Shown in pieces: positions 50,755 through 59,692 of a stretch of 64,000 nucleotides of DNA. Positions within the stretch are counted from its first letter, which is position 1. Each line of letters opens with the position of its first letter. Origin of the DNA: an uncultured Lachnospiraceae bacterium (GTDB lineage: Bacteria; Bacillota; Clostridia; Lachnospirales; Lachnospiraceae); NCBI GenBank assembly GCA_947363565.1, contig CANAPP010000010.1, forward strand, positions 1 through 64,000. Direction: 5' to 3'. Made by a program: the position numbers and the translations under genes. The notes under the pieces are model-generated. The model made no database searches and was not told the origin of the DNA. It was given only the letters and a program-made list of their open reading frames with translations.

Positions 50755-51047
50755 GATGTCGGGGTCAAAAGGTATTTTGATCCCTGTGATACATGGATTG
50801 TAAGATCATGTGACCACATGCGGGTATGCTGTACATGACCTGTTAATCCCATACCATGATGTTGGGGTCAAAGGTATTTTGACCCCATAATGCTACGGAT
50901 TGTTCCGCACTTCGTGCTCCCACAATCCTAAAAACATTCAAAATCCGCCCTAATCGGGCTACTTTTTCATGTTTTTACGGGTCCCAAAGTCATGTTTATT
51001 CATACAAGCATGAATCACATGACCTTTTGACCCTAGCATCATACCAT
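50755..51047. repeat. repeat-rich spacer with GGGTCAAA-type palindromes
   Basis: Two direct copies of a unit starting GATGT(C/T)GGGGTCAAA lie at 50755-50784 and 50858-50886; each continues as GGTATTTTGA(T/C)CCC, so each is also a hairpin. About 30-45 nt later each copy has GGATTGT. A third, inverted copy (ACCTTTTGACCC, 51022-51033) pairs loosely with GGGTCCCAAAGT near 50980. A further hairpin, GGATTGT/ACAATCC around GCAC/GTGC, lies near 50899-50930. No gene fits this 420-bp spacer. Confidence 0.7.
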
Positions 51048-51093
51048 AGCATATTATAACAATGAAAAAGAAGATATGCAATCGAACATGTGG

Positions 51094-51122
51094 TTGCGAA
51101 AGAGGAATTATTGTGTTAGAAT
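51094..51122 (+). promoter_or_regulatory. promoter of the NusG_II gene
   Basis: TTGCGA (51094-51099), 17 nt, TAGAAT (51117-51122). It lies at the right end of the repeat-rich spacer and probably drives the NusG_II, Gx-transporter and perhaps ruvAB genes. Confidence 0.65.
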
Positions 51123-51151
51123 AGGGATTGTAGTAGAGAGGGCGTGTGAAT

Positions 51152-51556
51152 ATGAAGCTGAACTTAAAAAAACCGGAGTTAAAGCAGAAGGTTAATCTAC
51201 AGAAGAAGGACTGGATCCTTATCGGCATCATCCTGTTTGTAGCGGGGATGGCATTCCTGCTCCATGAGTTTATCGGAGGAAAGGGAGCGGGCTGCGTGAC
51301 GGTCAAGGTAGACGGTGAGATACAGGGGGTATATCGGCTTTCCGAAGATCAGGAGATTGAGATCAACGGGGGGACCAATAAATTAAAGATCAATAACGGC
51401 ACTGCCGATATGACCTGGGCGGACTGCCCGGATAAGCTGTGCGTGAACCAGCGGGCGGTATCGAAAAGCGGAGAGAGCATCATCTGTCTTCCGAACAGGG
51501 TGATCGTAACTGTGGACAGCAGCGAGAACAGTGAATTTGATGCTGTGGCACAGTAG
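51152..51556 (+). CDS. NusG domain II-containing extracytoplasmic protein
   Basis: 134 aa from ATG 51152 (GAGAGGG 9 nt upstream). A basic N-terminus and one membrane helix (about residues 22-42) precede an outside beta domain of the NusG_II family with the CPDKLCVNQ turn and SIICLPNRVIV strand. It is not the transcription factor NusG. Such proteins are often found with ApbE, FMN-binding proteins and Gx/HepT-I-like membrane proteins in Firmicutes, as here. Role in extracytoplasmic redox is suspected only. Confidence 0.82.
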   Translation: MKLNLKKPELKQKVNLQKKDWILIGIILFVAGMAFLLHEFIGGKGAGCVTVKVDGEIQGVYRLSEDQEIEINGGTNKLKINNGTADMTWADCPDKLCVNQRAVSKSGESIICLPNRVIVTVDSSENSEFDAVAQ

Positions 51557-51580
51557 AGAAGAGTTTGGGAGGAGAAGGAT

Positions 51581-52099
51581 TTGAGAGACAGAGTGGCCTA
51601 TTTTGGTGTATTTACGGCGCTGGCGCTGATCTTCAGCTATGTTGAGTCGCTGATTCCCATTTCCTTTGGGATACCTGGGGTGAAGCTTGGCCTTGCCAAT
51701 CTGATCATCGTGACAGCCCTTTTTAAGCTGGAGCTTAAGGAAGCCTTCCTTTTGTCTGTTGTACGGGTGCTGCTGTCGGGGTTTTTGTTCGGGAATTATT
51801 TCAGTATCATATACAGCCTTGCGGGGGCTTTGTTAAGCCTTTCTGTTATGGCGCTTTTGAAGCGGGCGGGGGGATTCAGTATTGTCGGGATCAGTATTGC
51901 GGGCGGAGTGTTCCATAATATCGGACAGCTTTTTGTGGCGATGATTGTGGTGGAGATGTTTTCGGTGGCGTACTATGTCCCAGTGCTTCTGGTGGCGGGG
52001 CTTTTAACCGGAGGCGTGATCGGTATCCTGGCGCGGGAGATCTTAAAGCGGCTTGCAGGACTGCAGGCAGGAAGCCGGGAGCCGGGGAGAAATGATTAA
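51581..52099 (+). CDS. Gx transporter / heptaprenyl diphosphate synthase component I-like membrane protein
   Basis: 172 aa, TTG start with GGAGGAGAAGG upstream. It is a hydrophobic protein with about five helices and the Hpre_diP_synt_I (PF07456) pattern ESLIPISFGIPGVKLGLANL. The old enzyme-component name is doubtful; the fold is closer to ECF S-type small-molecule transport subunits. It follows the NusG_II gene by 24 nt. Possible link to quinone/isoprenoid or flavin supply for the Rnf-ApbE redox locus is inferred from context. Confidence 0.8.
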   Translation: MRDRVAYFGVFTALALIFSYVESLIPISFGIPGVKLGLANLIIVTALFKLELKEAFLLSVVRVLLSGFLFGNYFSIIYSLAGALLSLSVMALLKRAGGFSIVGISIAGGVFHNIGQLFVAMIVVEMFSVAYYVPVLLVAGLLTGGVIGILAREILKRLAGLQAGSREPGRND

Positions 52100-52117
52100 G
52101 TTTATGTAGGAGGGAAT

Positions 52118-52726
52118 ATGATTCAGTTTATCAGAGGAAAGCTTGTGTCTGTGGAGGAGGACCGGGCGATCGTAGATGTGAATGGCGTGGGCTACGGGAT
52201 ATTTATGTCCGTACAGGCCATGAGCCGGCTTCCCCGGATGGGCGCGGAGGTGAAGATACATACGTATCTGAATGTGAAGGAGGATGCCATGCAGCTATTC
52301 GGCTTCCTTACCAGGGACGATCTGGTGATCTTTAAGCTTCTTATCGGGGTGAACGGGATCGGACCCAAGGGCGGGCAGGCGATACTTTCGGTACTGTCAC
52401 CGGATGACTTGAGGTTTGCGGTGCTTGCGGGCGATGTAAAGGCTATCTCGGCGGCGCCGGGGATAGGGAAAAAGACGGCGGAGAAGCTGATCTTAGAGCT
52501 TAAGGACAAGCTTAAGATCGAGGACGCTCTGGAGCATAAGGCATCAGATATGGACATATCCAGAGACGCAGTGGATACGAACCAGGTACAGAGTGAAGCA
52601 GTCCAGGCGTTAGTCGCCCTGGGATATGGCAGTACCGAGGCGCTAAAGGCGGTAAAGCAGATCCCGCCGGAGGATTCTGCGGACGTGGAGAGCGTGCTTA
52701 AGAGGGCGCTCAAACTATTGCTTTGA
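52118..52726 (+). CDS. ruvA: Holliday junction branch migration protein RuvA
   Basis: 202 aa. N-terminal OB fold (FIRGKLVSVEEDRAIVDVNGVGYG), central helix-hairpin-helix pair (LLIGVNGIGPKGGQAILS; AAPGIGKKTAEKLILELKDK) and C-terminal three-helix domain contacting RuvB. It tetramerises on four-way junctions. AGGAGGG precedes the ATG; ruvB follows 21 nt later. Confidence 0.97.
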   Translation: MIQFIRGKLVSVEEDRAIVDVNGVGYGIFMSVQAMSRLPRMGAEVKIHTYLNVKEDAMQLFGFLTRDDLVIFKLLIGVNGIGPKGGQAILSVLSPDDLRFAVLAGDVKAISAAPGIGKKTAEKLILELKDKLKIEDALEHKASDMDISRDAVDTNQVQSEAVQALVALGYGSTEALKAVKQIPPEDSADVESVLKRALKLLL

Positions 52727-52747
52727 TGGAAGAAGTAAAGGATAATT

Positions 52748-53740
52748 ATGGGAAAGAGAATCATTACAACGGAAAATCTGGAAGAGGATGTCAGGATAGA
52801 GAATAATCTCCGTCCGCAGCTTCTTAAGGATTATATCGGGCAGGAGAAGGCGAAGGAGACCTTAAAGATCTATATCGAGGCGGCGAAGGAGCGTAAGGAG
52901 GCACTAGACCACGTGCTCTTCTACGGGCCGCCGGGACTTGGAAAGACGACTCTGGCAGGGATCATTGCCAATGAGATGGGCGTCGGGATCAAGATTACTT
53001 CCGGCCCGGCCATTGAAAAGCCGGGGGAGATGGCGGCTATCCTCAATAACCTGCAGGAGGGGGACGTGCTTTTTGTAGACGAGATACACCGGCTTAACAG
53101 GCAGGTGGAGGAGGTGCTCTATCCGGCCATGGAGGACTATGCCATAGACATTATGATCGGAAAAGGAGCCACCGCCCGCTCGATCCGGCTGGATCTTCCG
53201 AAGTTCACCCTTGTGGGGGCGACGACCCGGGCAGGGATGCTTACTGCGCCTTTGCGGGACCGCTTCGGAGTGGTGAACCGTCTGGAATTTTATACGGTGG
53301 AGGAATTAGAGACGATCATCCGGCGCTCTGCAGGCGTGCTGGAGGTAGAGATAGATGAGGAGGGCGCCCACGCCCTTGCAAGGCGTTCCAGAGGGACGCC
53401 AAGGCTTGCCAACCGGCTGCTTAAGCGGGTGAGGGACTTTGCCCAGGTAAAATACGACGGGCACATTACCAGGGAGGTTGCAGACTATGCTTTGGATATC
53501 CTGGATGTGGATAAGGAAGGGCTTGACCAGACAGACCGGGATATTCTTTTCACCATGATGGAGAAGTTCCAGGGCGGTCCGGTGGGGCTTGATACCCTGG
53601 CGGCGTCTATCGGAGAGGACGCAGGAACCATAGAAGATGTGTACGAACCGTACTTATTAAAGAACGGATTTATCCAGCGGACACCCCGCGGAAGAGTCAT
53701 TACGGACAAGACCTACACCCATTTGGGGCTTAAGAGATAG
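52748..53740 (+). CDS. ruvB: Holliday junction helicase RuvB
   Basis: 330 aa. AAA+ motor with Walker [10 protein letters not shown] (about residues 58-66), Walker [10 protein letters not shown], sensor region [18 protein letters not shown] and the C-terminal winged helix ending [13 protein letters not shown]. It drives branch migration with RuvA. RuvC is not in the window, usual for Firmicutes, which use RecU. Confidence 0.98.
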   Translation: MGKRIITTENLEEDVRIENNLRPQLLKDYIGQEKAKETLKIYIEAAKERKEALDHVLFYGPPGLGKTTLAGIIANEMGVGIKITSGPAIEKPGEMAAILNNLQEGDVLFVDEIHRLNRQVEEVLYPAMEDYAIDIMIGKGATARSIRLDLPKFTLVGATTRAGMLTAPLRDRFGVVNRLEFYTVEELETIIRRSAGVLEVEIDEEGAHALARRSRGTPRLANRLLKRVRDFAQVKYDGHITREVADYALDILDVDKEGLDQTDRDILFTMMEKFQGGPVGLDTLAASIGEDAGTIEDVYEPYLLKNGFIQRTPRGRVITDKTYTHLGLKR

Positions 53741-53789
53741 ATGTTTAACAAATTTTTAATGAAAATGCGGTGAAAATGGTGAAAAACAG

Positions 53790-53818
53790 TTGGTTTTTGG
53801 TGAAGATTAGTTTATAAT
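53790..53818 (+). promoter_or_regulatory. promoter of the zapA gene
   Basis: TTGGTT (53790-53795), 17 nt, TATAAT (53813-53818), followed by a GGGGAGG ribosome site before the ATG at 53863. Confidence 0.75.
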
Positions 53819-53862
53819 GGATGAAAGAAGTTGAAAAAGGATTTTAAGTCGGGGAGGCTTTT

Positions 53863-54273
53863 ATGGCATCATCAAAGAATTTTACGGAAGTTTTAATCGG
53901 CGGAAAGGTGTTCAATCTTGGCGGATTTGAAAGTGAAGAATATCTGCAGAAGGTATCGACCTACCTGAATCACAAGATTGATGAGCTGGGCAGCAATGAC
54001 GGCTACCGCAAACAGAGTTCAGAGACGAGAAGCGTACTCTTGGCGCTGAACATTGCAGATGATTATTTTAAGGCAAAGAAACAGGGCAGCTCTCTGGAGA
54101 CGGATATTGAATCGAAGGACAAAGAGATGTATGACTTGAAGCATGATTTGATATCTGTGCAGATTAAGCTTGAGAATGCCGAGAAAGCGATGGACAGGCT
54201 GAAAGAGGAGAACAAGGAGCTCCAGATGAAGATCGTCAAGCTGGAGACTGAGATGAAGAATAAGCGCAAGTAG
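53863..54273 (+). CDS. zapA: cell division protein ZapA
   Basis: 136 aa. The N-terminal ZapA domain includes VLIGGKVFNLGGFESEEYLQKV and the NIADDYFKAK helix; a long coiled coil (about residues 75-135) follows. It promotes FtsZ bundling at midcell. The length is typical of Firmicute ZapA with extended coil. Own promoter and terminator. Confidence 0.88.
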   Translation: MASSKNFTEVLIGGKVFNLGGFESEEYLQKVSTYLNHKIDELGSNDGYRKQSSETRSVLLALNIADDYFKAKKQGSSLETDIESKDKEMYDLKHDLISVQIKLENAEKAMDRLKEENKELQMKIVKLETEMKNKRK

Positions 54274-54297
54274 AGGCTGTCGTTTGACAGCCTTTTT
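54274..54297 (+). terminator. intrinsic terminator of zapA
   Basis: AGGCTGTC (54274-54281) and GACAGCCT (54286-54293) with loop GTTT, followed by TTTT, directly after the zapA stop. Confidence 0.88.
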
Positions 54298-54323
54298 ACT
54301 CGCGGGAAAAGGGAGCGGCAGGG

Positions 54324-56507
54324 ATGAGGAAAAATGTTGAGATACTGGCGCCGGCAGGTTCTAAGGAGTGTCTTGAGGCGGCAGTGCGTGCAGGCGCTGA
54401 TGCGGTATATCTTGGCGGGGACAGGTTCGGCGCGCGCGCCTTTGCAGAAAATTTCGGCAGGGAGGAGCTTCTTGCCGCCATAGATTATGTGCATATCCAC
54501 GGGAAAAAGCTTTATCTGACGGTGAATACGCTGTTTAAGGAAGAAGAGCTTTCCGGGCTTTATGATTTCCTTGCGCCGTTTTACTGCCGGGGGCTTGACG
54601 CGGTGATCGTGCAGGATATCGGTGCCATGGATCTTATCCGGGAGGTTTTTCCGGGCTTTCCCATTCATGTCAGTACCCAGGCTGCGGTCACGGGGGCGTA
54701 CGGGGCGGCATTTTTTAAAGAGAGAGGGGCAGAGCGCATCGTGCCTGCCAGGGAGCTTAGCCTCAGGGAAGTGAAGCGGATGAAGGAGGAGACCGGGCTT
54801 GAGATCGAGTGCTTCGTACATGGTGCGCTCTGTTACTGCTATTCCGGGCAGTGTCTTCTAAGCAGCATGATCGGCGGCCGGAGCGGGAACAGGGGACAGT
54901 GCGCCCAGCCCTGCAGGCTCCCTTTTGACCCGGGGGACGGGATAGCCAGAGATATCTTAAGCCTTAAGGATCTGTGCACGATAGGGATGATCCCGGAGCT
55001 TATGGAGGCGGGGATAGACTCATTTAAGATCGAAGGGCGTATGAAGCAGCCGGATTATGTGTATACTGTCGTAAGTATGTACCGGAAATATGTAGATCTT
55101 TACCTGCAGTCCGGGAGGGAGAAGTTCAGAGTCGCTAAGGCAGATCTGGATATCCTGCAGGGAAGCTACAGACGGCGCGGTTATACAACGGGGTATTATC
55201 ATCGGCACAACGGGAAAGATATGGTATCTTTCCGGCGCCCGGAAAAGGAGGCTAAAGAAGCTTCTTTCATTTCCTGTGATAAAATGCAAGAAAAAATTAA
55301 TGGGAAATTAATACTTTCTGCAGGAGAACGTGCTAAACTGTATATCAGGCGGCAGGATACGGAAGTTCTGTGCGAGGGTGAAAAAGTCCAGCAGGCGCTT
55401 TCCCACCCGCTTGATACAAAACGCGTGGAAAAGCAGATGAGAAAGACAGGCAATACGGAATTTGTGTTTGACCGTCTGGAAGTGGAGACGGAGGGAGAAG
55501 TATTTCTCCCTGTGCAGGCGTTAAACGAACTGCGCAGAGATGGTATCGAAAGACTTAAGGATGCGGTTCTTGGGCAGTATCACCGGGAGCTTTCTGCACA
55601 TTCGGCATGCGGGGGCGGAAAAGGTGTTTTAAACGGTATCCGCGCAAAGGAAGACTGCAGAGAGGAGTGCGCATCAGATTCCCATGTGGGTAAAGATAAA
55701 GACAGGAAGAACATCCCGGAGCTTTCTGTGCTTGTGACGCAGGAACATCATCTTAAGCTGGTCCTTGGAGACGAGCGCGTTGATACGGTGTATATGGATG
55801 CGGAGCTTGGATTTCTGGCAGCGAAGGGAAGAAGAGATAAAGCGCAGAAGCTTTTTCTTGCCATGCCCTATATTTTCCGGGAGGATACGGCCAGGCGGTG
55901 GGATACTTTTTATGAGGAGATGGTGGAGTTGTTCGACGGGGTGCTGATCCGGAGCCTGGATACGTTTCAGTGGCTTAAGGCGCACCATTACCCGAAGGAG
56001 ATCCGCACAGACGCTAATCTGTACGTTTTCAACCGGCGGAGCAAGTGGATCCTGAAAGAGATGAAAATCAGCCGTTTCTTTGCACCTGCGGAGCTTAACT
56101 GCCGGGAGCTTTCCCGTCTTGGGCTGTCGGGCGGCGGGCTGGTCGTATACGGCAGCCAGCCGGTGATGATCTCGGCCAACTGTATCCGAAAGAACACGAA
56201 AGGCTGTAAGAGCGCGGACGGGCAGATGTACCTGACTGACCGGTACCAGAAAAGGTTTGCCGTGAGAAATTACTGTTCGGACTGCTATAATGTGATCTAT
56301 AATTGTCAGCCCCTTGTGCTGCTTTTTAGGCATGAGGAGGTAAAAGGGCTTCATCCGGCTGAGCTTCGGATGGATCTTACCCTTGAGACAAGGGAAGAAG
56401 CGGGGCGGATGATCAGACTATACGGGGAATGCTTTAAGAAGGACCTTACGGTCAGTATGCCGGATATGGACTATACGAACGGGCATTTCAGACGGGGAGT
56501 GAAGTAG
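54324..56507 (+). CDS. U32 family peptidase
   Basis: 727 aa. The N-terminal U32 domain (about residues 5-240) has the signature FVHGALCYCYSGQCLLSS, and the following GNRGQCAQPCRLPF gives more conserved cysteines. A DUF3656-like middle and a second domain with further conserved cysteines (NYCSDCYNV) follow. U32 proteins include RlhA, which hydroxylates 23S rRNA, and collagenase-like PrtC; the long form here is closer to RlhA-type. The iron-sulfur role of the cysteines is known for the family only. AGGG-type ribosome site. Confidence 0.9.
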   Translation: MRKNVEILAPAGSKECLEAAVRAGADAVYLGGDRFGARAFAENFGREELLAAIDYVHIHGKKLYLTVNTLFKEEELSGLYDFLAPFYCRGLDAVIVQDIGAMDLIREVFPGFPIHVSTQAAVTGAYGAAFFKERGAERIVPARELSLREVKRMKEETGLEIECFVHGALCYCYSGQCLLSSMIGGRSGNRGQCAQPCRLPFDPGDGIARDILSLKDLCTIGMIPELMEAGIDSFKIEGRMKQPDYVYTVVSMYRKYVDLYLQSGREKFRVAKADLDILQGSYRRRGYTTGYYHRHNGKDMVSFRRPEKEAKEASFISCDKMQEKINGKLILSAGERAKLYIRRQDTEVLCEGEKVQQALSHPLDTKRVEKQMRKTGNTEFVFDRLEVETEGEVFLPVQALNELRRDGIERLKDAVLGQYHRELSAHSACGGGKGVLNGIRAKEDCREECASDSHVGKDKDRKNIPELSVLVTQEHHLKLVLGDERVDTVYMDAELGFLAAKGRRDKAQKLFLAMPYIFREDTARRWDTFYEEMVELFDGVLIRSLDTFQWLKAHHYPKEIRTDANLYVFNRRSKWILKEMKISRFFAPAELNCRELSRLGLSGGGLVVYGSQPVMISANCIRKNTKGCKSADGQMYLTDRYQKRFAVRNYCSDCYNVIYNCQPLVLLFRHEEVKGLHPAELRMDLTLETREEAGRMIRLYGECFKKDLTVSMPDMDYTNGHFRRGVK

Positions 56508-56515
56508 GTGAAGGC

Positions 56516-57991
56516 TTGGCAAATATCATAATACAATTATCAAAATATATCATGATCTTACTGATCACATTGTATGCATTCTTGTGTTTCAGTATCTTCG
56601 GGTACAGGGATCCGGACAGGAAGCGGCGGATGCTTTCCCGGCAGACGGTGCTCATGTTTTTGATCCATGTGCTGGCTTTTGTGTCGATGTATCTGGCGAC
56701 GGAGGATATAAAGATGCTGGCCTTTTATCTGATGCAGGTGGCGCTTTTTGCCGCGGTCATCCTGCTCTATACGATCATTTACCCGAAGGTGTCGAGGCTT
56801 GTGGTCAACAATATGTGCATGCTTCTTTGTATCGGCATGATCATGCTCACCAGGCTTGATTATGCCAGTGCGGTGAAGCAGTTTGCCATCGCGACGGCGG
56901 CGGTCACGGTAAGCCTCCTTGTGCCGGTCATCATCCGGAAGTTTAAGCTTTTGTCCGAGTGGAGGAACCTCTATGCCATCGCAGGCCTTGTGTCGCTGGC
57001 CATCGTCCTTGTGGTGGGGCAGGTCGCGGGAGGGGCCATGCTCGGATTTAAGATCGGCGGGGAGAACGGCTTTAATATCCAGCCCTCGGAGCTGGTGAAG
57101 ATTATCTTCGTGTTTTTCGTGGCTTCAAGCTTCAAGATGTCGCTGGAGTTTAAACACATCGTTATCACGACGGCGATCGCAGCATTCCATGTGCTGATCC
57201 TGGTGGTGTCAAGGGATCTGGGCGCGGCACTGATCATATTTGTGGTATATCTGGTCATGCTCTATGTGGCGACGAGGCAGCCGCTCTATATCATCGCAGG
57301 GCTTGGCGCGGGAAGCATAGCTTCCGTGGTGGCGTATCATTTATTCAGCCATGTGCGGGTCCGGGTGGTAGCCTGGAAAGATCCGCTTGCGGCATATAAG
57401 ACCGGAGGATACCAGATTGTCCAGTTTCTGTTCGCCATCGGAAGCGGCGGGTGGTTTGGCATGGGGCTTTTTCAGGGAGCGCCGGAGACGATCCCGGTCG
57501 CAACCTCAGACGGCATATTTGCCGCCATTTCTGAGGAGATGGGACTGCTCTTTGCGCTGTGCATGATACTGATCTGCTTGAGCTGTTATGTGATGTTTTT
57601 AAATATTGCCATGCAGCTTCATGATATGTTTTATAAGCTGGTGGCGTTAGGGCTTGGGACCTGCTATATCTTCCAGGTCTTTCTGACCATCGGCGGCGAG
57701 ACGAAGTTCATCCCGCTCACGGGCGTTACCATACCACTAGTCAGCTACGGAGGAAGTTCACTGATCAGCACGGTGATCATGTTCGGGATCATCCAGGGAT
57801 TGTATATTTTAAGGGAAGATGAGGAGCAGGCGATTGAGAGACAGAGGCAGCTACGAGCAAAGAGAGGCGGCAAGGAAACGGGAGCGAAGAGAAGAAAAGC
57901 GTCGGATGACGAGGAGAGACCGCAGGCAGGCAGACCGGGAAGACCGGCGAAGCGCAAAGAAAGAGCGCGCCCGCAACAAAGAATTCGCTAG
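56516..57991 (+). CDS. FtsW/RodA/SpoVE family peptidoglycan polymerase
   Basis: 491 aa, TTG start with AGGTGAAGG near. It is a SEDS protein with about ten helices, the conserved NIQPSELVKI stretch, the catalytic-type Asp in SRDLGAALI, and IPLVSYGGSS. It polymerises glycan strands from lipid II with a partner class B PBP, which is the next gene. The C-terminal about 60 residues are charged and disordered and overlap the PBP start in another frame. Whether it serves division, elongation or sporulation is not shown. Confidence 0.9.
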   Translation: MANIIIQLSKYIMILLITLYAFLCFSIFGYRDPDRKRRMLSRQTVLMFLIHVLAFVSMYLATEDIKMLAFYLMQVALFAAVILLYTIIYPKVSRLVVNNMCMLLCIGMIMLTRLDYASAVKQFAIATAAVTVSLLVPVIIRKFKLLSEWRNLYAIAGLVSLAIVLVVGQVAGGAMLGFKIGGENGFNIQPSELVKIIFVFFVASSFKMSLEFKHIVITTAIAAFHVLILVVSRDLGAALIIFVVYLVMLYVATRQPLYIIAGLGAGSIASVVAYHLFSHVRVRVVAWKDPLAAYKTGGYQIVQFLFAIGSGGWFGMGLFQGAPETIPVATSDGIFAAISEEMGLLFALCMILICLSCYVMFLNIAMQLHDMFYKLVALGLGTCYIFQVFLTIGGETKFIPLTGVTIPLVSYGGSSLISTVIMFGIIQGLYILREDEEQAIERQRQLRAKRGGKETGAKRRKASDDEERPQAGRPGRPAKRKERARPQQRIR

Positions 57992-59357
57992 GGTCACGTA
58001 TGTTTTCGTGACGCTTTTCTTGGTGATGATGGGGTATATTGTCTATTTTAACCTGACCCAGAGCCGGGAATTTATCCGAAGCCCCTATAACCAGCGGCAG
58101 GATTCCCTGGCGGACCGCATCAAACGGGGAAAGATCTTGGACAGGAACGGCAAAGTGCTTGCCAGGACGGAGACCGGGGAAGACGGGAAGGAACAGCGTG
58201 AATACCCCTACGGGGATATGTTCGCCCACGTGGTAGGTTATACGGCGCAGGGGAAGACCGGCCTTGAGGCTATCGAGAATTCTGCCCTGCTTACTTCGAA
58301 TGCATTTTTCTTCGAAAAATTCCAGAGGGAATTAAAGGATGAGAAAAATGTGGGGGATAATGTGGTCACGACGCTGGACGTTAAGATCCAGGAGGCGGCC
58401 TATGATGCCCTCGGAAGCTCGAAGGGCGCGGTGGTCGCCATAGAGCCGAGCACCGGGAAGATCGTAGCCATGGTGTCAAAACCGGACTTTGACCCGAATA
58501 CGATCTCCGAGGACTGGGAAGAATTGAATGAGGACGGAAGAGGCGTGCTGGTAAATCGTGCGACCCAGGGACAGTATGCCCCGGGCTCTACCTTCAAGGT
58601 GGTCACGGCTCTTGAATTCATGCGGGAGGATTCCGGGTTCAGGGATTATTCTTACCGATGCAGCGGCGAGATCGAGGCCGGGAGCAACACAATCCACTGC
58701 TACGGCGGCAAGGTGCACGGCAAAGTAGATTTAACGGACAGCCTTGCCTATTCCTGCAACACGTCATTTTGCAATATCGGAAGCGGGCTTTCTGTTGAAA
58801 AGTTTAAGAAGACTGCGAAACGGCTGTTGTTTGACGCAGAGCTTCCCTCGGAGCTTCCTTATAAAAAGAGCAAATTCGCTTTGGACAGGCATGCGGGCAC
58901 CGCGGAGCGGATGATGACGGCCATGGGCCAGGGGCAGACCCAGGTAAGCCCGTACCATATGGCACTTATCACTTCTGCCATCGCTAACAGCGGGACGTTG
59001 ATGAAGCCCTATCTCGTGGATTCGGTCACCAGCCACACCGGGACTATCGTCAGCAAGAACAGGCCGGATAAATATAAGGAGCTGATGACAGCCAAGGAGG
59101 CGGCGCGCCTGAAAAAATATATGGAGAGCGTCACCGATTACGGCACGGCATCCGTCCTTAGCGATGTCGGATATACGACTGCCGGGAAGACAGGGACCGC
59201 TGAGTACAGCTCTGATAAGGAGAAGGATCATTCCTGGTTTATCGGCATTGCCAATGTGGATAATCCGGATCTTGTAGTGAGCGTGGTGATCGAGTCATCG
59301 GACGGCACCTCGAAGGCGGTCAATGTGGCAAAAAAAGTGTTTGACGCATATTACTAG
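57906..59357 (+). CDS. class B penicillin-binding protein (PbpA-like)
   Basis: 483 aa from ATG 57906; an in-frame ATG at 57819 (512 aa) is an alternative. The N-terminus is highly basic, then one membrane helix. The transpeptidase domain has SxxK in GSTFKVV, SxN in YSCNTSF and KTG in AGKTGTAEY. A short N-terminal region fits PbpA-type PBPs that pair with RodA/FtsW. It crosslinks peptidoglycan made by the SEDS partner. It overlaps the SEDS gene by 86 bp (or 173 bp with the longer start), an unusually long overlap. Confidence 0.9.
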   Translation: MTRRDRRQADREDRRSAKKERARNKEFARVTYVFVTLFLVMMGYIVYFNLTQSREFIRSPYNQRQDSLADRIKRGKILDRNGKVLARTETGEDGKEQREYPYGDMFAHVVGYTAQGKTGLEAIENSALLTSNAFFFEKFQRELKDEKNVGDNVVTTLDVKIQEAAYDALGSSKGAVVAIEPSTGKIVAMVSKPDFDPNTISEDWEELNEDGRGVLVNRATQGQYAPGSTFKVVTALEFMREDSGFRDYSYRCSGEIEAGSNTIHCYGGKVHGKVDLTDSLAYSCNTSFCNIGSGLSVEKFKKTAKRLLFDAELPSELPYKKSKFALDRHAGTAERMMTAMGQGQTQVSPYHMALITSAIANSGTLMKPYLVDSVTSHTGTIVSKNRPDKYKELMTAKEAARLKKYMESVTDYGTASVLSDVGYTTAGKTGTAEYSSDKEKDHSWFIGIANVDNPDLVVSVVIESSDGTSKAVNVAKKVFDAYY

Positions 59358-59367
59358 GAGACGGGAT

Positions 59368-59691
59368 ATGAGATATTACAGACATCTGTACGTGGGGGAG
59401 AGCTTAAAGAAGAAAAAGAAGAAGATCATCGCGAAGCTTGAGAAGGGAAAGTTCCAGTTTGAGATCAGCCTTCTCGTCCTTCCCGAGACAAAGAATAACC
59501 AGCTTGAGATCATAAATCCCAATCTGTTCCTGCAGAAAAATTACCCCGGGAGGGAGTATTTTGTGGTAGGGATCGCAAAAGGTTTCGATGAAGCTTTGGA
59601 AATACTGGAAGAAATTGCAAAGAACGTGTATAATGAGACAAGAGGGGCAGACATTCGTTCCTATATTCTGAATAAAGAGCAGGAAGGTTAA
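59368..59691 (+). CDS. small conserved protein of unknown function
   Basis: 107 aa from ATG 59368, set by AGGAGA. It is basic at the start (GESLKKKKKKIIAKLEKG), then mixed alpha/beta with no recognisable domain, membrane helix or cysteine. It lies 10 nt after the PBP stop and 1 nt before the DUF2953 gene, so it is translated as part of an operon. No function is assignable. Confidence 0.75.
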   Translation: MRYYRHLYVGESLKKKKKKIIAKLEKGKFQFEISLLVLPETKNNQLEIINPNLFLQKNYPGREYFVVGIAKGFDEALEILEEIAKNVYNETRGADIRSYILNKEQEG

Positions 59692-59692
59692 G

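Noticed and set aside
50755-51047. Spacer repeats considered as a riboswitch for the NusG_II gene
   Set aside because: The units are direct and inverted copies of the same hairpin and match no known aptamer core.
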